A stretch of DNA of 64,000 bases from an uncultured Succiniclasticum sp. (GTDB lineage Bacteria > Bacillota > Negativicutes > Acidaminococcales > Acidaminococcaceae), in assembly GCA_902801365.1 (NCBI GenBank), contig CADCHY010000004.1, positions 1 through 64,000 of the forward strand, written 5' to 3'. Numbering within the stretch: the stretch's first letter is position 1; each line of letters opens with the position of its first letter. A program made the translations under genes and the position numbers. Shown here piece by piece: positions 45,497-54,664 of the stretch. The notes under the pieces are model-generated. The model saw nothing but the letters and a program-made list of their open reading frames with translations. It was not told where the DNA came from and searched no databases.

Positions 45497-45505
45497 TGTT
45501 ATAAT
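45497..45505 (+). promoter_or_regulatory. Extended -10 promoter for the SH3-domain gene
   Basis: TGT plus TATAAT (45500-45505); -35 region weak. About 60 nt before the start codon. Confidence 0.6.
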
Positions 45506-45567
45506 AATTTCAATTAAAGAATGGCTTGTATGATTGGGAACAAGCATGGTTCGGAGGAGGGGTACGC

Positions 45568-46227
45568 ATGAGAAAAATAATCCTGTTGGTTCTATTGTTC
45601 GCGGTTTTATTTTTAAATGGACTGACCGCCGAGGCGTTTCCCACCGGGGAGAATCCTGTCGTGGGGCAAACGTATTACATTACCGGCCGGAACGTGTGGA
45701 TTCGGGATGAGCCGAATACAAATATTGAAGCAATTGCGAGCTACCGTTTTGGGGAGCCGGTGACCCTGTTGGGCGTGGAGGGAGGCGGAAAATGGGCCCA
45801 TGTGCGCCTTTGCAACGGATGGGACCGGTACGTGCATATGGATTATGTAGGTCCGATGTCTGTCGTGAAAGAAAAACAGAAAAACACCAGTCTGCTGCTG
45901 ATCACATTGGACCGGATTTATGACGATATTGAGCGGCTGATGGAGTCCATGTACCCCAACGGCCCGAATGACAAGGCTCCTTCGCCGGTACAACGGATTT
46001 CTTCCTGCAAGGCCTTGATGCAGCGGCTGAATGACGTAAGCATCAATTTGGAAAATTCTGCTGCTTCCGTAAATGCCAAAAATGATATCCGTGAGTTTAT
46101 AGGGAAGATGGGTACTCTCATCAATGCCCTTGCAGAGTGGGACAATGGCGGGGAAGAAAAGTACACTCCCTATTTTCTGGATACATTTATGCCGGTGTAC
46201 GACCGCGTAGGGGATTTGTACCGGTAA
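45568..46227 (+). CDS. Exported SH3b-domain protein of unknown function
   Basis: 219 residues. Signal peptide MRKIILLVLLFAVLFLNGL with likely cleavage after TAEA (about residue 23). A bacterial SH3 domain (about 33-90, TYYITGRNVWIRDEPNTN ... GKWAHVRL ... YVHMDYVG), often a cell-wall binding module. The C-terminal half (about 100-219) is helical and unrecognised. ATG 45568 follows GGAGGAGGGG; an upstream ATG would put the signal peptide internally. Stands alone between terminators. Confidence 0.78.
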   Translation: MRKIILLVLLFAVLFLNGLTAEAFPTGENPVVGQTYYITGRNVWIRDEPNTNIEAIASYRFGEPVTLLGVEGGGKWAHVRLCNGWDRYVHMDYVGPMSVVKEKQKNTSLLLITLDRIYDDIERLMESMYPNGPNDKAPSPVQRISSCKALMQRLNDVSINLENSAASVNAKNDIREFIGKMGTLINALAEWDNGGEEKYTPYFLDTFMPVYDRVGDLYR

Positions 46228-46244
46228 AAAGCCGGGAGATAAGC

Positions 46245-46279
46245 AAGACTGCGGCGCCTGCCGCAGTCTTTTGGTTTTT
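46245..46279 (+). terminator. Terminator after the SH3-domain gene
   Basis: A perfect 11-bp stem AAGACTGCGGC/GCCGCAGTCTT with a 4-nt loop, then TTGGTTTTT. Confidence 0.9.
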
Positions 46280-46346
46280 CTGCCGCAAATAACAGGGGAC
46301 AGATATTTTGACAGGTCTGGCGTCATGGCCGTAATGTGCGGCAGAA
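46278..46346 (+). repeat. 10-bp perfect inverted repeat in the recJ upstream region
   Basis: TTCTGCCGCA (46278-46287) and TGCGGCAGAA (46337-46346) flank 49 nt. This can fold as a stem with an internal branched loop, directly behind the preceding terminator and before the recJ promoter. It could be a small structured RNA or a protein-binding site; no family recognised. Confidence 0.4.
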
Positions 46347-46392
46347 GTTAAGCTGTTTTTATATCAGAAACCGCATTAATACGGGCTTTTAA

Positions 46393-46421
46393 TTGACAGT
46401 ACTCCGAAATTTGGGTAAAAT
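46393..46421 (+). promoter_or_regulatory. Sigma-A promoter for recJ
   Basis: TTGACA (46393-46398), 17 nt, TAAAAT (46416-46421). The predicted leader to recJ is about 130 nt. Confidence 0.8.
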
Positions 46422-46558
46422 ATTATAATAGCCAAAAGTGTTTATAAATTTAATAGTTGCTTCACCCTGTCAGTTTAACAGCAAGTCAATAACAGAAAGT
46501 AATACCTGGCACAAAAGCCGCAAGAGGGGTGGGCGTACGGAGAGGATAATTACATAAT

Positions 46559-48928
46559 ATGAAACGCTACAAGTATTGGGATTTAAAGCACTACGACCGG
46601 GAAGAAATAAAAACGCTGGCCGCGAAGATTGGGATATCTCCGGTGACGGCGGGGATTCTTTGGAACCGCGGGTTGCGGGAAGAAAACGGAATCAGGGAGT
46701 TTTTGTTTGGTAAAAAGGATACGTACTACGATCCTTTTCTGATGAAAGATATGAGGCTGGCCGCGGAACGGATCCTTCAGGCGGTGGAGGCCCGTGAACG
46801 TATTGCTGTGTACGGCGACTATGACGTGGACGGCATCACAGCCAGTTCATTATTGTATTTATATTTAACCGGATTACATGCGAATGTCAGCACCTATATT
46901 CCCAAACGGGAAGGGGAAGGCTACGGACTGAACAACGAAGCACTGCAGTCTTTACATGAGGATGGCATCACGCTGGTCGTTACGGTGGACTGTGGAATCA
47001 GCGGCGTAAAGGAAGTCGCGGAAGCACCCGGTGGGATGGATATTATTATTACAGACCATCACCGCCCGCCGGAAATATTGCCCATGGCTTTTGCTATTGT
47101 CAATCCGAAACAGGCAGACTGCGGATACCCCTTTAAAGGACTTTCCGGCGTAGGGGTGGCATTTAAAGTCTGTCAGGCCCTGGAAAAACTCCGTAATCCG
47201 GAAGCGCCCCTTTGGGAACAGTACACGGAACTGGTGGCACTGGGTACGGTGGCGGATATCGTTCCGCTGCAGGATGAAAACCGCGCGCTGGTCAAACGGG
47301 GCATGAAGGCCATGGAGACTACATCTCTTACGGGACTGCGTAAATTGCTTCAGGCCTGCCGCTGCTTTCAGGAAACGATTACTACTGAAAAGATCGGTTT
47401 TATACTGGCTCCCCGTCTGAACGCGGTGGGACGCCTGGAACATGCCCAGCTGGCCGTAGAATTGCTCATTACGAAGGAAGAAGAATCTGCGGAATGTATG
47501 GCCAACAAGCTGAATGACGAAAATTCTGAACGTCAGGAAATAAGCCGTCAGATTTTTACGGAAGCAGAGGCGCTGCTGGAAAAACAGGCTTCCATCGGTC
47601 CTGCTATTGTGCTGGCGGGAAAGTGGGACTCAGACACGCAGGAGGGATGGCATCCCGGTGTAATCGGCATTGTTGCATCCAGGCTGGTAGATAAATACTA
47701 CCGTCCGGTGATTTTGATCAGTATCAGCGGCGATGTGGCCAAAGGGTCCTGCCGCAGCATCCAGCCCCTGGACATGTATGATGCGCTTAACGCCTGTTCC
47801 GCTGACCTGATCCAGTTCGGGGGCCACAGTCAGGCTGCCGGTCTGACTCTGGAAAGCAATAAGATTGACTGTTTTAAAAAGAGTTTTACGGAATTTGTCA
47901 GAAACCACCTGCAGCCGGAGGATTATCAGCCCCGTCTTGCCGTGGATATAGAGTGGGACCGCAACGAGGAACTTACCCTGTCTTTCCTGCACGAACTGCA
48001 GCTGCTGGAACCGTTTGGCTGTGAAAATCCTGCGCCGCTGTTCATGCTCCGGAATGCAGAAGTGCATAATCCACGGCTGTTCGGGCAGGAACTGACGCAT
48101 CTGCGTTTCTTTACCGATGTCGGGCCCCGCTCCTGTCACTGTATCATGTGGCAGGGAGCGCAGTATCAGTATTGTCTTTGCAATAATGCCCAGACGGATA
48201 TTGCCTTTAAGCCCCGTATCAACTTCTTTAACAACACGGAAAGCATCAATCTGGATATTGTGGCTTTCCGCATGGATATGGAACTGCATGACTACCGCAG
48301 GAATACCGAGTTTAAGGAAACGGTGCTGGCGCGGATTCTGCATTCGGATCAGCAGTTTACTGTTTTTATCAATAAAAACAGCGCAGAAGAGAAAGAACTG
48401 TCTGCCTTTTCCAATGTGAAGATCCGGCATTACGGAGAATTGTGCGACGAAACCGAGCGTCAGATCATCTTTTATGAACTGCCGGGAGAAAACATCTTCC
48501 GGTGGGGCAGTTTCCCGGTCAGCGGTAAAAACAGGACTGTATTATACATTTTGTATAATCAGGATGACCTGTATATGCAGAAGCACAAACTTCTGGAAGA
48601 ATATCCGGACAGGAATCATCTGGCCGATGCCTATCGGTTTATAAAAAAGGTGCTGCAGTCCCAGGCAGTTGCCAAATTAGGTCAGCTGAGGTACCAGGCG
48701 GAGAAGCATCAGCTGCGTTTAAAGGATTATGATCTGCAGATTTTCCGGGAACTGGAATTTTTCAGGATTCAGGGAGACGAACTGATGATGGGCAGTACGG
48801 AACGCAGACAGCTGGAAGCATCCCCGACTTATGCCGGTCTGTGTGCGGAAAGAGATATGCTTCTGGATATTTATCAGAACAGTTTGCGGATTGCCTGCGC
48901 CAGAATCCAGAGCCTGCGGAAGCGCTAA
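46559..48928 (+). CDS. recJ: Single-stranded-DNA-specific exonuclease RecJ
   Basis: DHH-family 5'-3' ssDNA exonuclease in recombination and repair. 789 residues. Motifs: YGDYDVDGITASS (about residues 86-98), VDCGISG, ITDHHRPPE, the DHHA1 part with FGGHSQAAGLTLE, and an OB-type domain. The core accounts for about 560 residues; an extra C-terminal part of about 200 residues resembles the tail of Gram-positive RecJ proteins. The start is the ATG after GAGAGGATAATTACATAAT. Confidence 0.93.
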   Translation: MKRYKYWDLKHYDREEIKTLAAKIGISPVTAGILWNRGLREENGIREFLFGKKDTYYDPFLMKDMRLAAERILQAVEARERIAVYGDYDVDGITASSLLYLYLTGLHANVSTYIPKREGEGYGLNNEALQSLHEDGITLVVTVDCGISGVKEVAEAPGGMDIIITDHHRPPEILPMAFAIVNPKQADCGYPFKGLSGVGVAFKVCQALEKLRNPEAPLWEQYTELVALGTVADIVPLQDENRALVKRGMKAMETTSLTGLRKLLQACRCFQETITTEKIGFILAPRLNAVGRLEHAQLAVELLITKEEESAECMANKLNDENSERQEISRQIFTEAEALLEKQASIGPAIVLAGKWDSDTQEGWHPGVIGIVASRLVDKYYRPVILISISGDVAKGSCRSIQPLDMYDALNACSADLIQFGGHSQAAGLTLESNKIDCFKKSFTEFVRNHLQPEDYQPRLAVDIEWDRNEELTLSFLHELQLLEPFGCENPAPLFMLRNAEVHNPRLFGQELTHLRFFTDVGPRSCHCIMWQGAQYQYCLCNNAQTDIAFKPRINFFNNTESINLDIVAFRMDMELHDYRRNTEFKETVLARILHSDQQFTVFINKNSAEEKELSAFSNVKIRHYGELCDETERQIIFYELPGENIFRWGSFPVSGKNRTVLYILYNQDDLYMQKHKLLEEYPDRNHLADAYRFIKKVLQSQAVAKLGQLRYQAEKHQLRLKDYDLQIFRELEFFRIQGDELMMGSTERRQLEASPTYAGLCAERDMLLDIYQNSLRIACARIQSLRKR

Positions 48929-49087
48929 TCTGCCTCCGTGATTATCAGCATAAGTTGTTTTATTTTTTTAATATATTTAATACAATAACAGTAATCAAAA
49001 TGTTTTGCAGACGTAAGGTAATACTGGTCCAATGAGTCTGAACAGATGAATTTGTCAGTGTTTCCGCAAATCAGGAAGGAATACAGT

Positions 49088-51346
49088 ATGCCCGCTAAAG
49101 ATGACCAGAATGTAACCATTGAAGAGTTTTTTGAATATCTGAAAACGTATCTTGACGAGAAGCAGATCGCGCTGGTGAGGAAAGCATATGAATTTGCCGC
49201 GAAAAAGCATGCAGATCAGAAACGGCGTTCCGGTGAACCGTATATAATCCACCCCACCCAGGTGGCCAACATCCTGGCCAGGATGAAGATGGACGAAGAA
49301 ACGCTGGCTGCCGCGTTTCTGCACGATGTGGTGGAGGATACGGATACCACTCTTCAACAACTGAAGGAAATGTTTGGCGCGAAGGTAGCCATGCTGGTAG
49401 ACGGTGTGACCAAACTGGGCAAGATCGAGTACATTTCCAAAGAAGAACGGCAGATTGAAAACTACCGCAAGATGTTCCTGGCCATGGCCCAGGATATCCG
49501 GGTGGTTATCATCAAGCTGGCGGACCGTCTGCACAACATGCGGACCATGAAATACATGCCGGTACACAAGCAGCAGTCCATTTCCAAGGAGACGCTTGAA
49601 ATTTATGCGCCCCTGGCTAATCGTCTGGGTATTTATACAATCAAATGGGAATTGGAGGACATGGCTTTCCGGTACCGGGATCCGGAACTGTATTACAATC
49701 TGGTAGAGCAGGTTAAGACGAAACGGAAAGAACGGGAAGCCATGATCAACGACGCCATGGAGACCCTGCGCCAGGAACTGGACAGGGTTAATATCCGTTG
49801 TGAAATCCAGGGCCGTCCCAAAAATTTCTACAGTATTTATAAAAAAATGATGCGGGACCATAAAGAACTGAATGAGATTTATGACCTGCTGGCCATCCGT
49901 GTACTGGTGGATACAGTAAAGGACTGTTACGGAACGCTGGGTATTGTGCACGGACTGTGGCGACCCATTCCGGGACGGTTCAAAGATTATGTTGCGGTAC
50001 CTAAGTCCAACATGTACCAGTCACTGCATACTACCGTGGCCTTTACCAACGGCCAGCCGCTGGAGATCCAGATTCGTACATTCGAGATGCACCGCATCAG
50101 CGAATTCGGTATCGCCGCTCACTGGCGGTATAAGGAAAGCGGCGGTTCCAATCCTGCTACCGGTTCGGACAAAACCTATGCGGAGAAACTGTCCTGGCTG
50201 CGTCAGCTGCTGGAATGGCACAATGACATGAGCGATTCCAAAGACTTTGTCAATACCGTAAAAATGGATGTCTTTGCAGACGAAGTCTTTGTGTTTACTC
50301 CCCGGGGCGATGTGATTGATTTGCCTGTGGGTTCCGTGCCTATCGACTTCGCATACCGTATTCATACTGATGTAGGTAACCGCTGTATCGGCGCCAAGGT
50401 AAACGGGCGCATCGTGCCGCTGGACTATAAGCTGTCCAACGGCGATATTGTGGAAGTCATTACCAGCAAGCAGGCTTCCGGTCCCAGCCGTGACTGGATC
50501 AACATTGCCGGTTCTTCCGATACCCGCAACAAGATCAAATCCTGGTTCAAAAAGGAACGCAAGGAAGAGAATATCGAGCGCGGCCGCGACATGCTGGAAA
50601 AAGAATGTAAGCGGCTGGGCTATAACCATAAAGAATTTGCCAGCCAGGATAAACTGAAAACCGTAGCAGAGAAACTGCGCCTTCCGGATGTGGACGGACT
50701 GCTGGCCTCCCTGGGATACGGGGGAACGACACTGACAGCTATCATGTCCCGGCTGGTGGATATATATAAGCTTGAACAACAGAAGCAGCTACAGAGCAAA
50801 AAGGATTTATCCCAACTACTGGCGGAACTGAAGCCACGGACTTCCAAAGCCAAGTCCAGCCATGGTATCCTGGTGAAAGGCGAGGACGGTATCATGGTCA
50901 AACTGGCCCGGTGCTGCAATCCGGTTCCGGGGGATCCGGTCATCGGCTATATCACCCGGGGCAGCGGTATCTCTGTTCACCGGACGGACTGTCCCAATGT
51001 CATGTCCAACAATCCGGAGGAGCAGAGCCGCCTTATCGATGTAACCTGGGATGTTGCCACGGATGATGTATATAAGGCGAACATCGTGATTATCGCGGCA
51101 GATAAGCCGGGCATTATGGTGGACATTATGATGGCCATCAGCGAGAATAAGATCAATATCAATAATATCAGCAGCCATTCTGATAAAAACAAAATGGCAA
51201 CGATACATCTGGGCCTGGATATTACCAATATCGGACAGTTGGAAACCATTATGAGCCGGATCAAACGGATCCAGGGGATTTACAGTGTAGAAAGGTTGAC
51301 TACCGGAAGCGTTGTCGCGGAAGGCGGGAAAGGAAAGAAACGATGA
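49088..51346 (+). CDS. rel: Bifunctional (p)ppGpp synthetase/hydrolase Rel
   Basis: Stringent-response enzyme making and degrading (p)ppGpp. About 752 residues. HD hydrolase domain with FLHDVVEDTD intact, so hydrolysis is expected. Synthetase domain with PGRFKDYVAVPKSN, the RXKD-type motif of bifunctional Rel. TGS (VFTPRGDVIDLPVGSVPIDFAY), a Cys-containing region (LARCCNPVPGD) and a C-terminal ACT domain. ATG 49088 is set by AGGAAGGA; codons from 49046 lack a ribosome site. Overlaps the metallo-hydrolase by 4 nt. Confidence 0.95.
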   Translation: MPAKDDQNVTIEEFFEYLKTYLDEKQIALVRKAYEFAAKKHADQKRRSGEPYIIHPTQVANILARMKMDEETLAAAFLHDVVEDTDTTLQQLKEMFGAKVAMLVDGVTKLGKIEYISKEERQIENYRKMFLAMAQDIRVVIIKLADRLHNMRTMKYMPVHKQQSISKETLEIYAPLANRLGIYTIKWELEDMAFRYRDPELYYNLVEQVKTKRKEREAMINDAMETLRQELDRVNIRCEIQGRPKNFYSIYKKMMRDHKELNEIYDLLAIRVLVDTVKDCYGTLGIVHGLWRPIPGRFKDYVAVPKSNMYQSLHTTVAFTNGQPLEIQIRTFEMHRISEFGIAAHWRYKESGGSNPATGSDKTYAEKLSWLRQLLEWHNDMSDSKDFVNTVKMDVFADEVFVFTPRGDVIDLPVGSVPIDFAYRIHTDVGNRCIGAKVNGRIVPLDYKLSNGDIVEVITSKQASGPSRDWINIAGSSDTRNKIKSWFKKERKEENIERGRDMLEKECKRLGYNHKEFASQDKLKTVAEKLRLPDVDGLLASLGYGGTTLTAIMSRLVDIYKLEQQKQLQSKKDLSQLLAELKPRTSKAKSSHGILVKGEDGIMVKLARCCNPVPGDPVIGYITRGSGISVHRTDCPNVMSNNPEEQSRLIDVTWDVATDDVYKANIVIIAADKPGIMVDIMMAISENKININNISSHSDKNKMATIHLGLDITNIGQLETIMSRIKRIQGIYSVERLTTGSVVAEGGKGKKR

Positions 51347-51957
51347 AAATCAGATTGATGGAAGTGGGTCCTCTCTGTACAAACTGTTATCTTGCAGAAA
51401 ATGAAGAAACGAAGCAGGCTGTTATGGTGGATCCGGGCGATGACGGGGACCGCATCATGGATGTGGTAAAAAAATACGGTCTGACCGTCGATGCCATCCT
51501 GCTGACACACGGTCACGCGGATCACATCAGCGGGTTGAAAGAGGTGCGGGAAGGGACGAAAGCCAAAGTGTACATTGCGGCCGGGGATGCGGACCGGCTT
51601 ACCCATTCTACTTCGATGTTCTTTCCCGGACCGGCTAAGAATTACGGCGCAGCGGATGTAATCGTAAAAGACGGTGATGAGTTTGAAGCGGCAGGTCTCC
51701 GGTTTAAAGTTCTGGAGACTCCCGGTCATACGCCGGGGGGCGTATGTTATGTAGTGGAAGACGCAGTCTTCTGCGGTGATACGATTTTTGCGGAGTCCAT
51801 CGGGCGGACGGATCTGCCTGGCGGTGATTACGGACAGCTGCTGAAGTCAATTAAAGAAAAGATTCTGCCCATGGCTGATGATGTTATGCTGCTGCCGGGA
51901 CATGGACCGGCTACCAATGTAGGATGGGAAAGGAAACGTAATCCGTTTTTGCAGTAG
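51343..51957 (+). CDS. MBL-fold metallo-hydrolase (YqgX/GloB-like)
   Basis: 204 residues. Metal motif THGHADHISG (HxHxDH, about residues 58-67), then ETPGHTPGGVCY and a C-terminal LLPGHGPATNVGWE. Small glyoxalase II-like family common in Bacillota; could hydrolyse a thioester such as a bacillithiol or glutathione-type conjugate, but the substrate is not known. Starts within the rel stop region, so it is coupled to rel, a frequent pairing. Confidence 0.85.
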   Translation: MKIRLMEVGPLCTNCYLAENEETKQAVMVDPGDDGDRIMDVVKKYGLTVDAILLTHGHADHISGLKEVREGTKAKVYIAAGDADRLTHSTSMFFPGPAKNYGAADVIVKDGDEFEAAGLRFKVLETPGHTPGGVCYVVEDAVFCGDTIFAESIGRTDLPGGDYGQLLKSIKEKILPMADDVMLLPGHGPATNVGWERKRNPFLQ

Positions 51958-51963
51958 GATAAA

Positions 51964-53184
51964 ATGAAAAGCAGTTACATTCATTACATACAACAGCATA
52001 CGATTATCAAGTTCCTCATTGCTTTTGCCGTTTCGGCGGTTCTTTATGCAATGAGTTCTTTCCTGTTCCCGATTTTACTGGCGATTGGCCTGGCTTTTGC
52101 CCTGTATCCCCTGACGAGGATGTTTGCCCGGCTGCAACTGGGTAAGACCGGCATGCATCCGTCCAGGGTGGCGGCGATTATCCTTGCTTTTATTGCTTCC
52201 GCGATTTTTGTGGGAATCGTGATTTCCTTTGTGGTTCTTCCGCTGTTCGGGCAGATCAATGAATTGATTATAAAACTGCCGGAGTATTCGGAGCAGATGC
52301 AGGGACAACCGTTGCTCCGTATCCTGAAAGAACCCTCTGCCAGTACGCCTGTGCTTCCATCTAATCTGGAAGGACTGTTGAACGATGCAATTAATTCCAT
52401 CATGGGCTTTTTGGCCAATGTGGCGCGGAACCTGCTAAATTCCACAGTACGGATGGTAGCGAATCTGGTGGGTCTGATTGTCGTGCCGTTCCTGGCCTTT
52501 TATTTTCTGAAAGACTGGCGTAAACTCTGCATTATGATCACGGACCTGTTTACGCCGGAAGCCCGTCCCAAGGTCAGCCATGTATTGGCCCGGATCGGCG
52601 TTGCCATCAGCGGGTATGTGGAAGGCCTTTGGAAGATGAGCCTGCTGGCTGCGCTGTGTGTAACCATTGTTCTGCTGATACTGGGAATACCATATCCTCT
52701 GGTCTTTGGCCTGATCGCCCTACTGGCGGAGACTATTCCTGTCATCGGTCCTATGATTTCCGCGATACCTGCGGTCTTTGTGGCTTACACATCAACCACG
52801 CCGCAGACGGCGTTTTGTCTTGCTGCTTTCTATGCTGTTTATTACACGATAGACAGTCAGATGCTCCAACCCATAGTGATGGGAAAGAAAATCAAACTGC
52901 ATCCGGTTTTAATCCTGTTGGCCCTGATGATCGGCGGCAAGCTGTTCGGTATCCTGGGTATGCTCTTTGCCATGCCGGTGGCCGCGGTATATCGTGTACT
53001 GTATGACGAACTGTGGCATTATGACGGGGAAGAACCGGCCAAAACGGAAGAGGAAGAAGATATTATTACAGATGAAATTGCCGCGTCCCTGACTACAGAC
53101 CCGGTCGATGATCAGCTGGTACAGCAGCGGATAGAGCAGTTGGAAATGGAAAAAAACAGTAAGTTTACCCATTACCCGAACTGA
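51964..53184 (+). CDS. AI-2E family transporter-like permease
   Basis: 406 residues, about eight hydrophobic segments, typical of the PerM/AI-2E exporter family (VAAIILAFIASAIFVG, LVGLIVVPFLAFYFLKDWR, LLAALCVTIVLLILGIPYPLVFGLIALLAETIPVIGP region, VLILLALMIGGKLFGILGM). The C-terminal 55 residues are acidic and cytoplasmic. The family covers exporters of unknown or varied substrates, so autoinducer-2 export is not implied. Start 6 nt after the hydrolase gene; part of the rel operon. Confidence 0.85.
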   Translation: MKSSYIHYIQQHTIIKFLIAFAVSAVLYAMSSFLFPILLAIGLAFALYPLTRMFARLQLGKTGMHPSRVAAIILAFIASAIFVGIVISFVVLPLFGQINELIIKLPEYSEQMQGQPLLRILKEPSASTPVLPSNLEGLLNDAINSIMGFLANVARNLLNSTVRMVANLVGLIVVPFLAFYFLKDWRKLCIMITDLFTPEARPKVSHVLARIGVAISGYVEGLWKMSLLAALCVTIVLLILGIPYPLVFGLIALLAETIPVIGPMISAIPAVFVAYTSTTPQTAFCLAAFYAVYYTIDSQMLQPIVMGKKIKLHPVLILLALMIGGKLFGILGMLFAMPVAAVYRVLYDELWHYDGEEPAKTEEEEDIITDEIAASLTTDPVDDQLVQQRIEQLEMEKNSKFTHYPN

Positions 53185-53226
53185 TAGTATTTCAGAAAAT
53201 TATTTTCATACAATAAGGCATACAGA

Positions 53227-53255
53227 TTGTCAGCCCGTGTGAAAAGTGGTAAAAT
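53227..53255 (+). promoter_or_regulatory. Promoter for hisS-aspS
   Basis: TTGTCA (53227-53232), 17 nt, TAAAAT (53250-53255). The leader (about 120 nt) has no T-box signature, unlike many Bacillota hisS genes. Confidence 0.7.
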
Positions 53256-53380
53256 ATATATCGTTTATTGATTCGTAATTTTGTGAAACAGGTAATTCTG
53301 TTTTTGTAAACGGAAAATTGTAATCCTGCTTTTTATATAACAGGATAACCGATTTTGGATTGATGAAAGGGGAGTCTCGG

Positions 53381-54664
53381 GTGTTAACTTCAGTGCCGCG
53401 CGGCACCAAAGATATCCTTCCGTCAGAGGTAGGCGCTTGGCGCTACGTGGAAGGGGTCCTGCGTGATCTGTGCAGGTGTTTTGGTTTTAAAGAGATCCGT
53501 ACCCCGGTATTTGAACACACGGAATTATTCCAGCGTGGCATCGGGGATACGACGGATGTTGTAGAAAAAGAAATGTATACGTTCATTGACCGGGGCAAAC
53601 GGAGCATCACGCTGCGTCCGGAAAATACGGCCTCGGCCGTGCGGGCGTTCATTGAACACAAAATGTATGCGGAACCGGATCCGGCCAAACTGTTCTATAT
53701 CGGACCCATGTTCCGGTATGACCGGCCTCAGGCAGGCCGGCAGCGACAGTTCCACCAGTTTGGCGTGGAACTGCTGGGAGCCCCGGGACCTAACGCGGAT
53801 GCGGAAATTATCCTGCTGGCCGTGCAGATTTTACGGAAGCTGGGGCTGAAGGATTTACAGCTGAAAATCAACACGGTGGGCTGTCCGGAATGCCGTCCGG
53901 CCTACCGGCAGAAGTTGCAGGACTATTACCGGCCGCATCTGGATGAACTTTGCGAAGACTGCCGTTCCCGCTTCGACCGGAACCCTATGCGTATTCTGGA
54001 TTGCAAGAATGAAAAATGCCATGCGCTGGCAGCCGGTGCCCCGAAGCTGGCAGAATGTCTGGACGGAGAATGCAAAGAACATTTTGCAAAGGTTCAGGAA
54101 CTGCTGACAGCCGCCGATGTGGACTTTGTTATCGATCCTACGCTGGTGCGCGGTTTGGATTATTATACGAGAACTGCTTTTGAAATCCAGTACACGCCCC
54201 TGGGTGCCCAGAGCGCCGTATTAGGCGGCGGCCGTTACGACGGTCTGGTAGAAGAAGTGGGCGGACCTGCTACGCCGGGCATCGGTTTTGCCATGGGGAT
54301 GGAGCGGGTGATCCTGGCGCTGGAAAGCCAGAACCTGCTTCCCGCTGCGGATGACACGATCGATGTGTTTGCCATTGCCCCGAAACCGGAAGCTGCGGCT
54401 CTTGCCTTCACTACGGTGGAAAGATTAAGAGAAGCAGGCGTCTGCGCAGCTTATGATTACCAGCAGCGCAGCATGAAAGCCCAGATGAAAGCTGCCAACC
54501 GGTTAAACGCGAAATATGTGCTGATTTTCGGGGAAGACGAACTGTCACGAAACATGGTGACGCTGCGTGATATGACCACGGAAGATAAAGATAACAACCA
54601 GCGGGAAATTCCTCTTGCTGAGATTACAACTATATTAAAAACAGAGGTGCAGAATAATGAGTGA
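53381..54664 (+). CDS. hisS: Histidyl-tRNA synthetase
   Basis: Class II synthetase charging tRNA-His. About 427 residues. VPRGTKDILP at the N-terminus, motif 2 region FYIGPMFRYDRPQAGRQRQFHQ, histidine-specific LVRGLDYYTRTAFEI and motif 3 GIGFAMGMERVIL are all present; a C-terminal anticodon-binding domain follows. GTG at 53381 is chosen as start because AAAGGGGAG ends 7 nt before it and MLTSVPRGTKD fits the family; TTG 53360 and ATG 53363 are less likely. The stop overlaps aspS by 8 nt. Confidence 0.95.
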   Translation: MLTSVPRGTKDILPSEVGAWRYVEGVLRDLCRCFGFKEIRTPVFEHTELFQRGIGDTTDVVEKEMYTFIDRGKRSITLRPENTASAVRAFIEHKMYAEPDPAKLFYIGPMFRYDRPQAGRQRQFHQFGVELLGAPGPNADAEIILLAVQILRKLGLKDLQLKINTVGCPECRPAYRQKLQDYYRPHLDELCEDCRSRFDRNPMRILDCKNEKCHALAAGAPKLAECLDGECKEHFAKVQELLTAADVDFVIDPTLVRGLDYYTRTAFEIQYTPLGAQSAVLGGGRYDGLVEEVGGPATPGIGFAMGMERVILALESQNLLPAADDTIDVFAIAPKPEAAALAFTTVERLREAGVCAAYDYQQRSMKAQMKAANRLNAKYVLIFGEDELSRNMVTLRDMTTEDKDNNQREIPLAEITTILKTEVQNNE

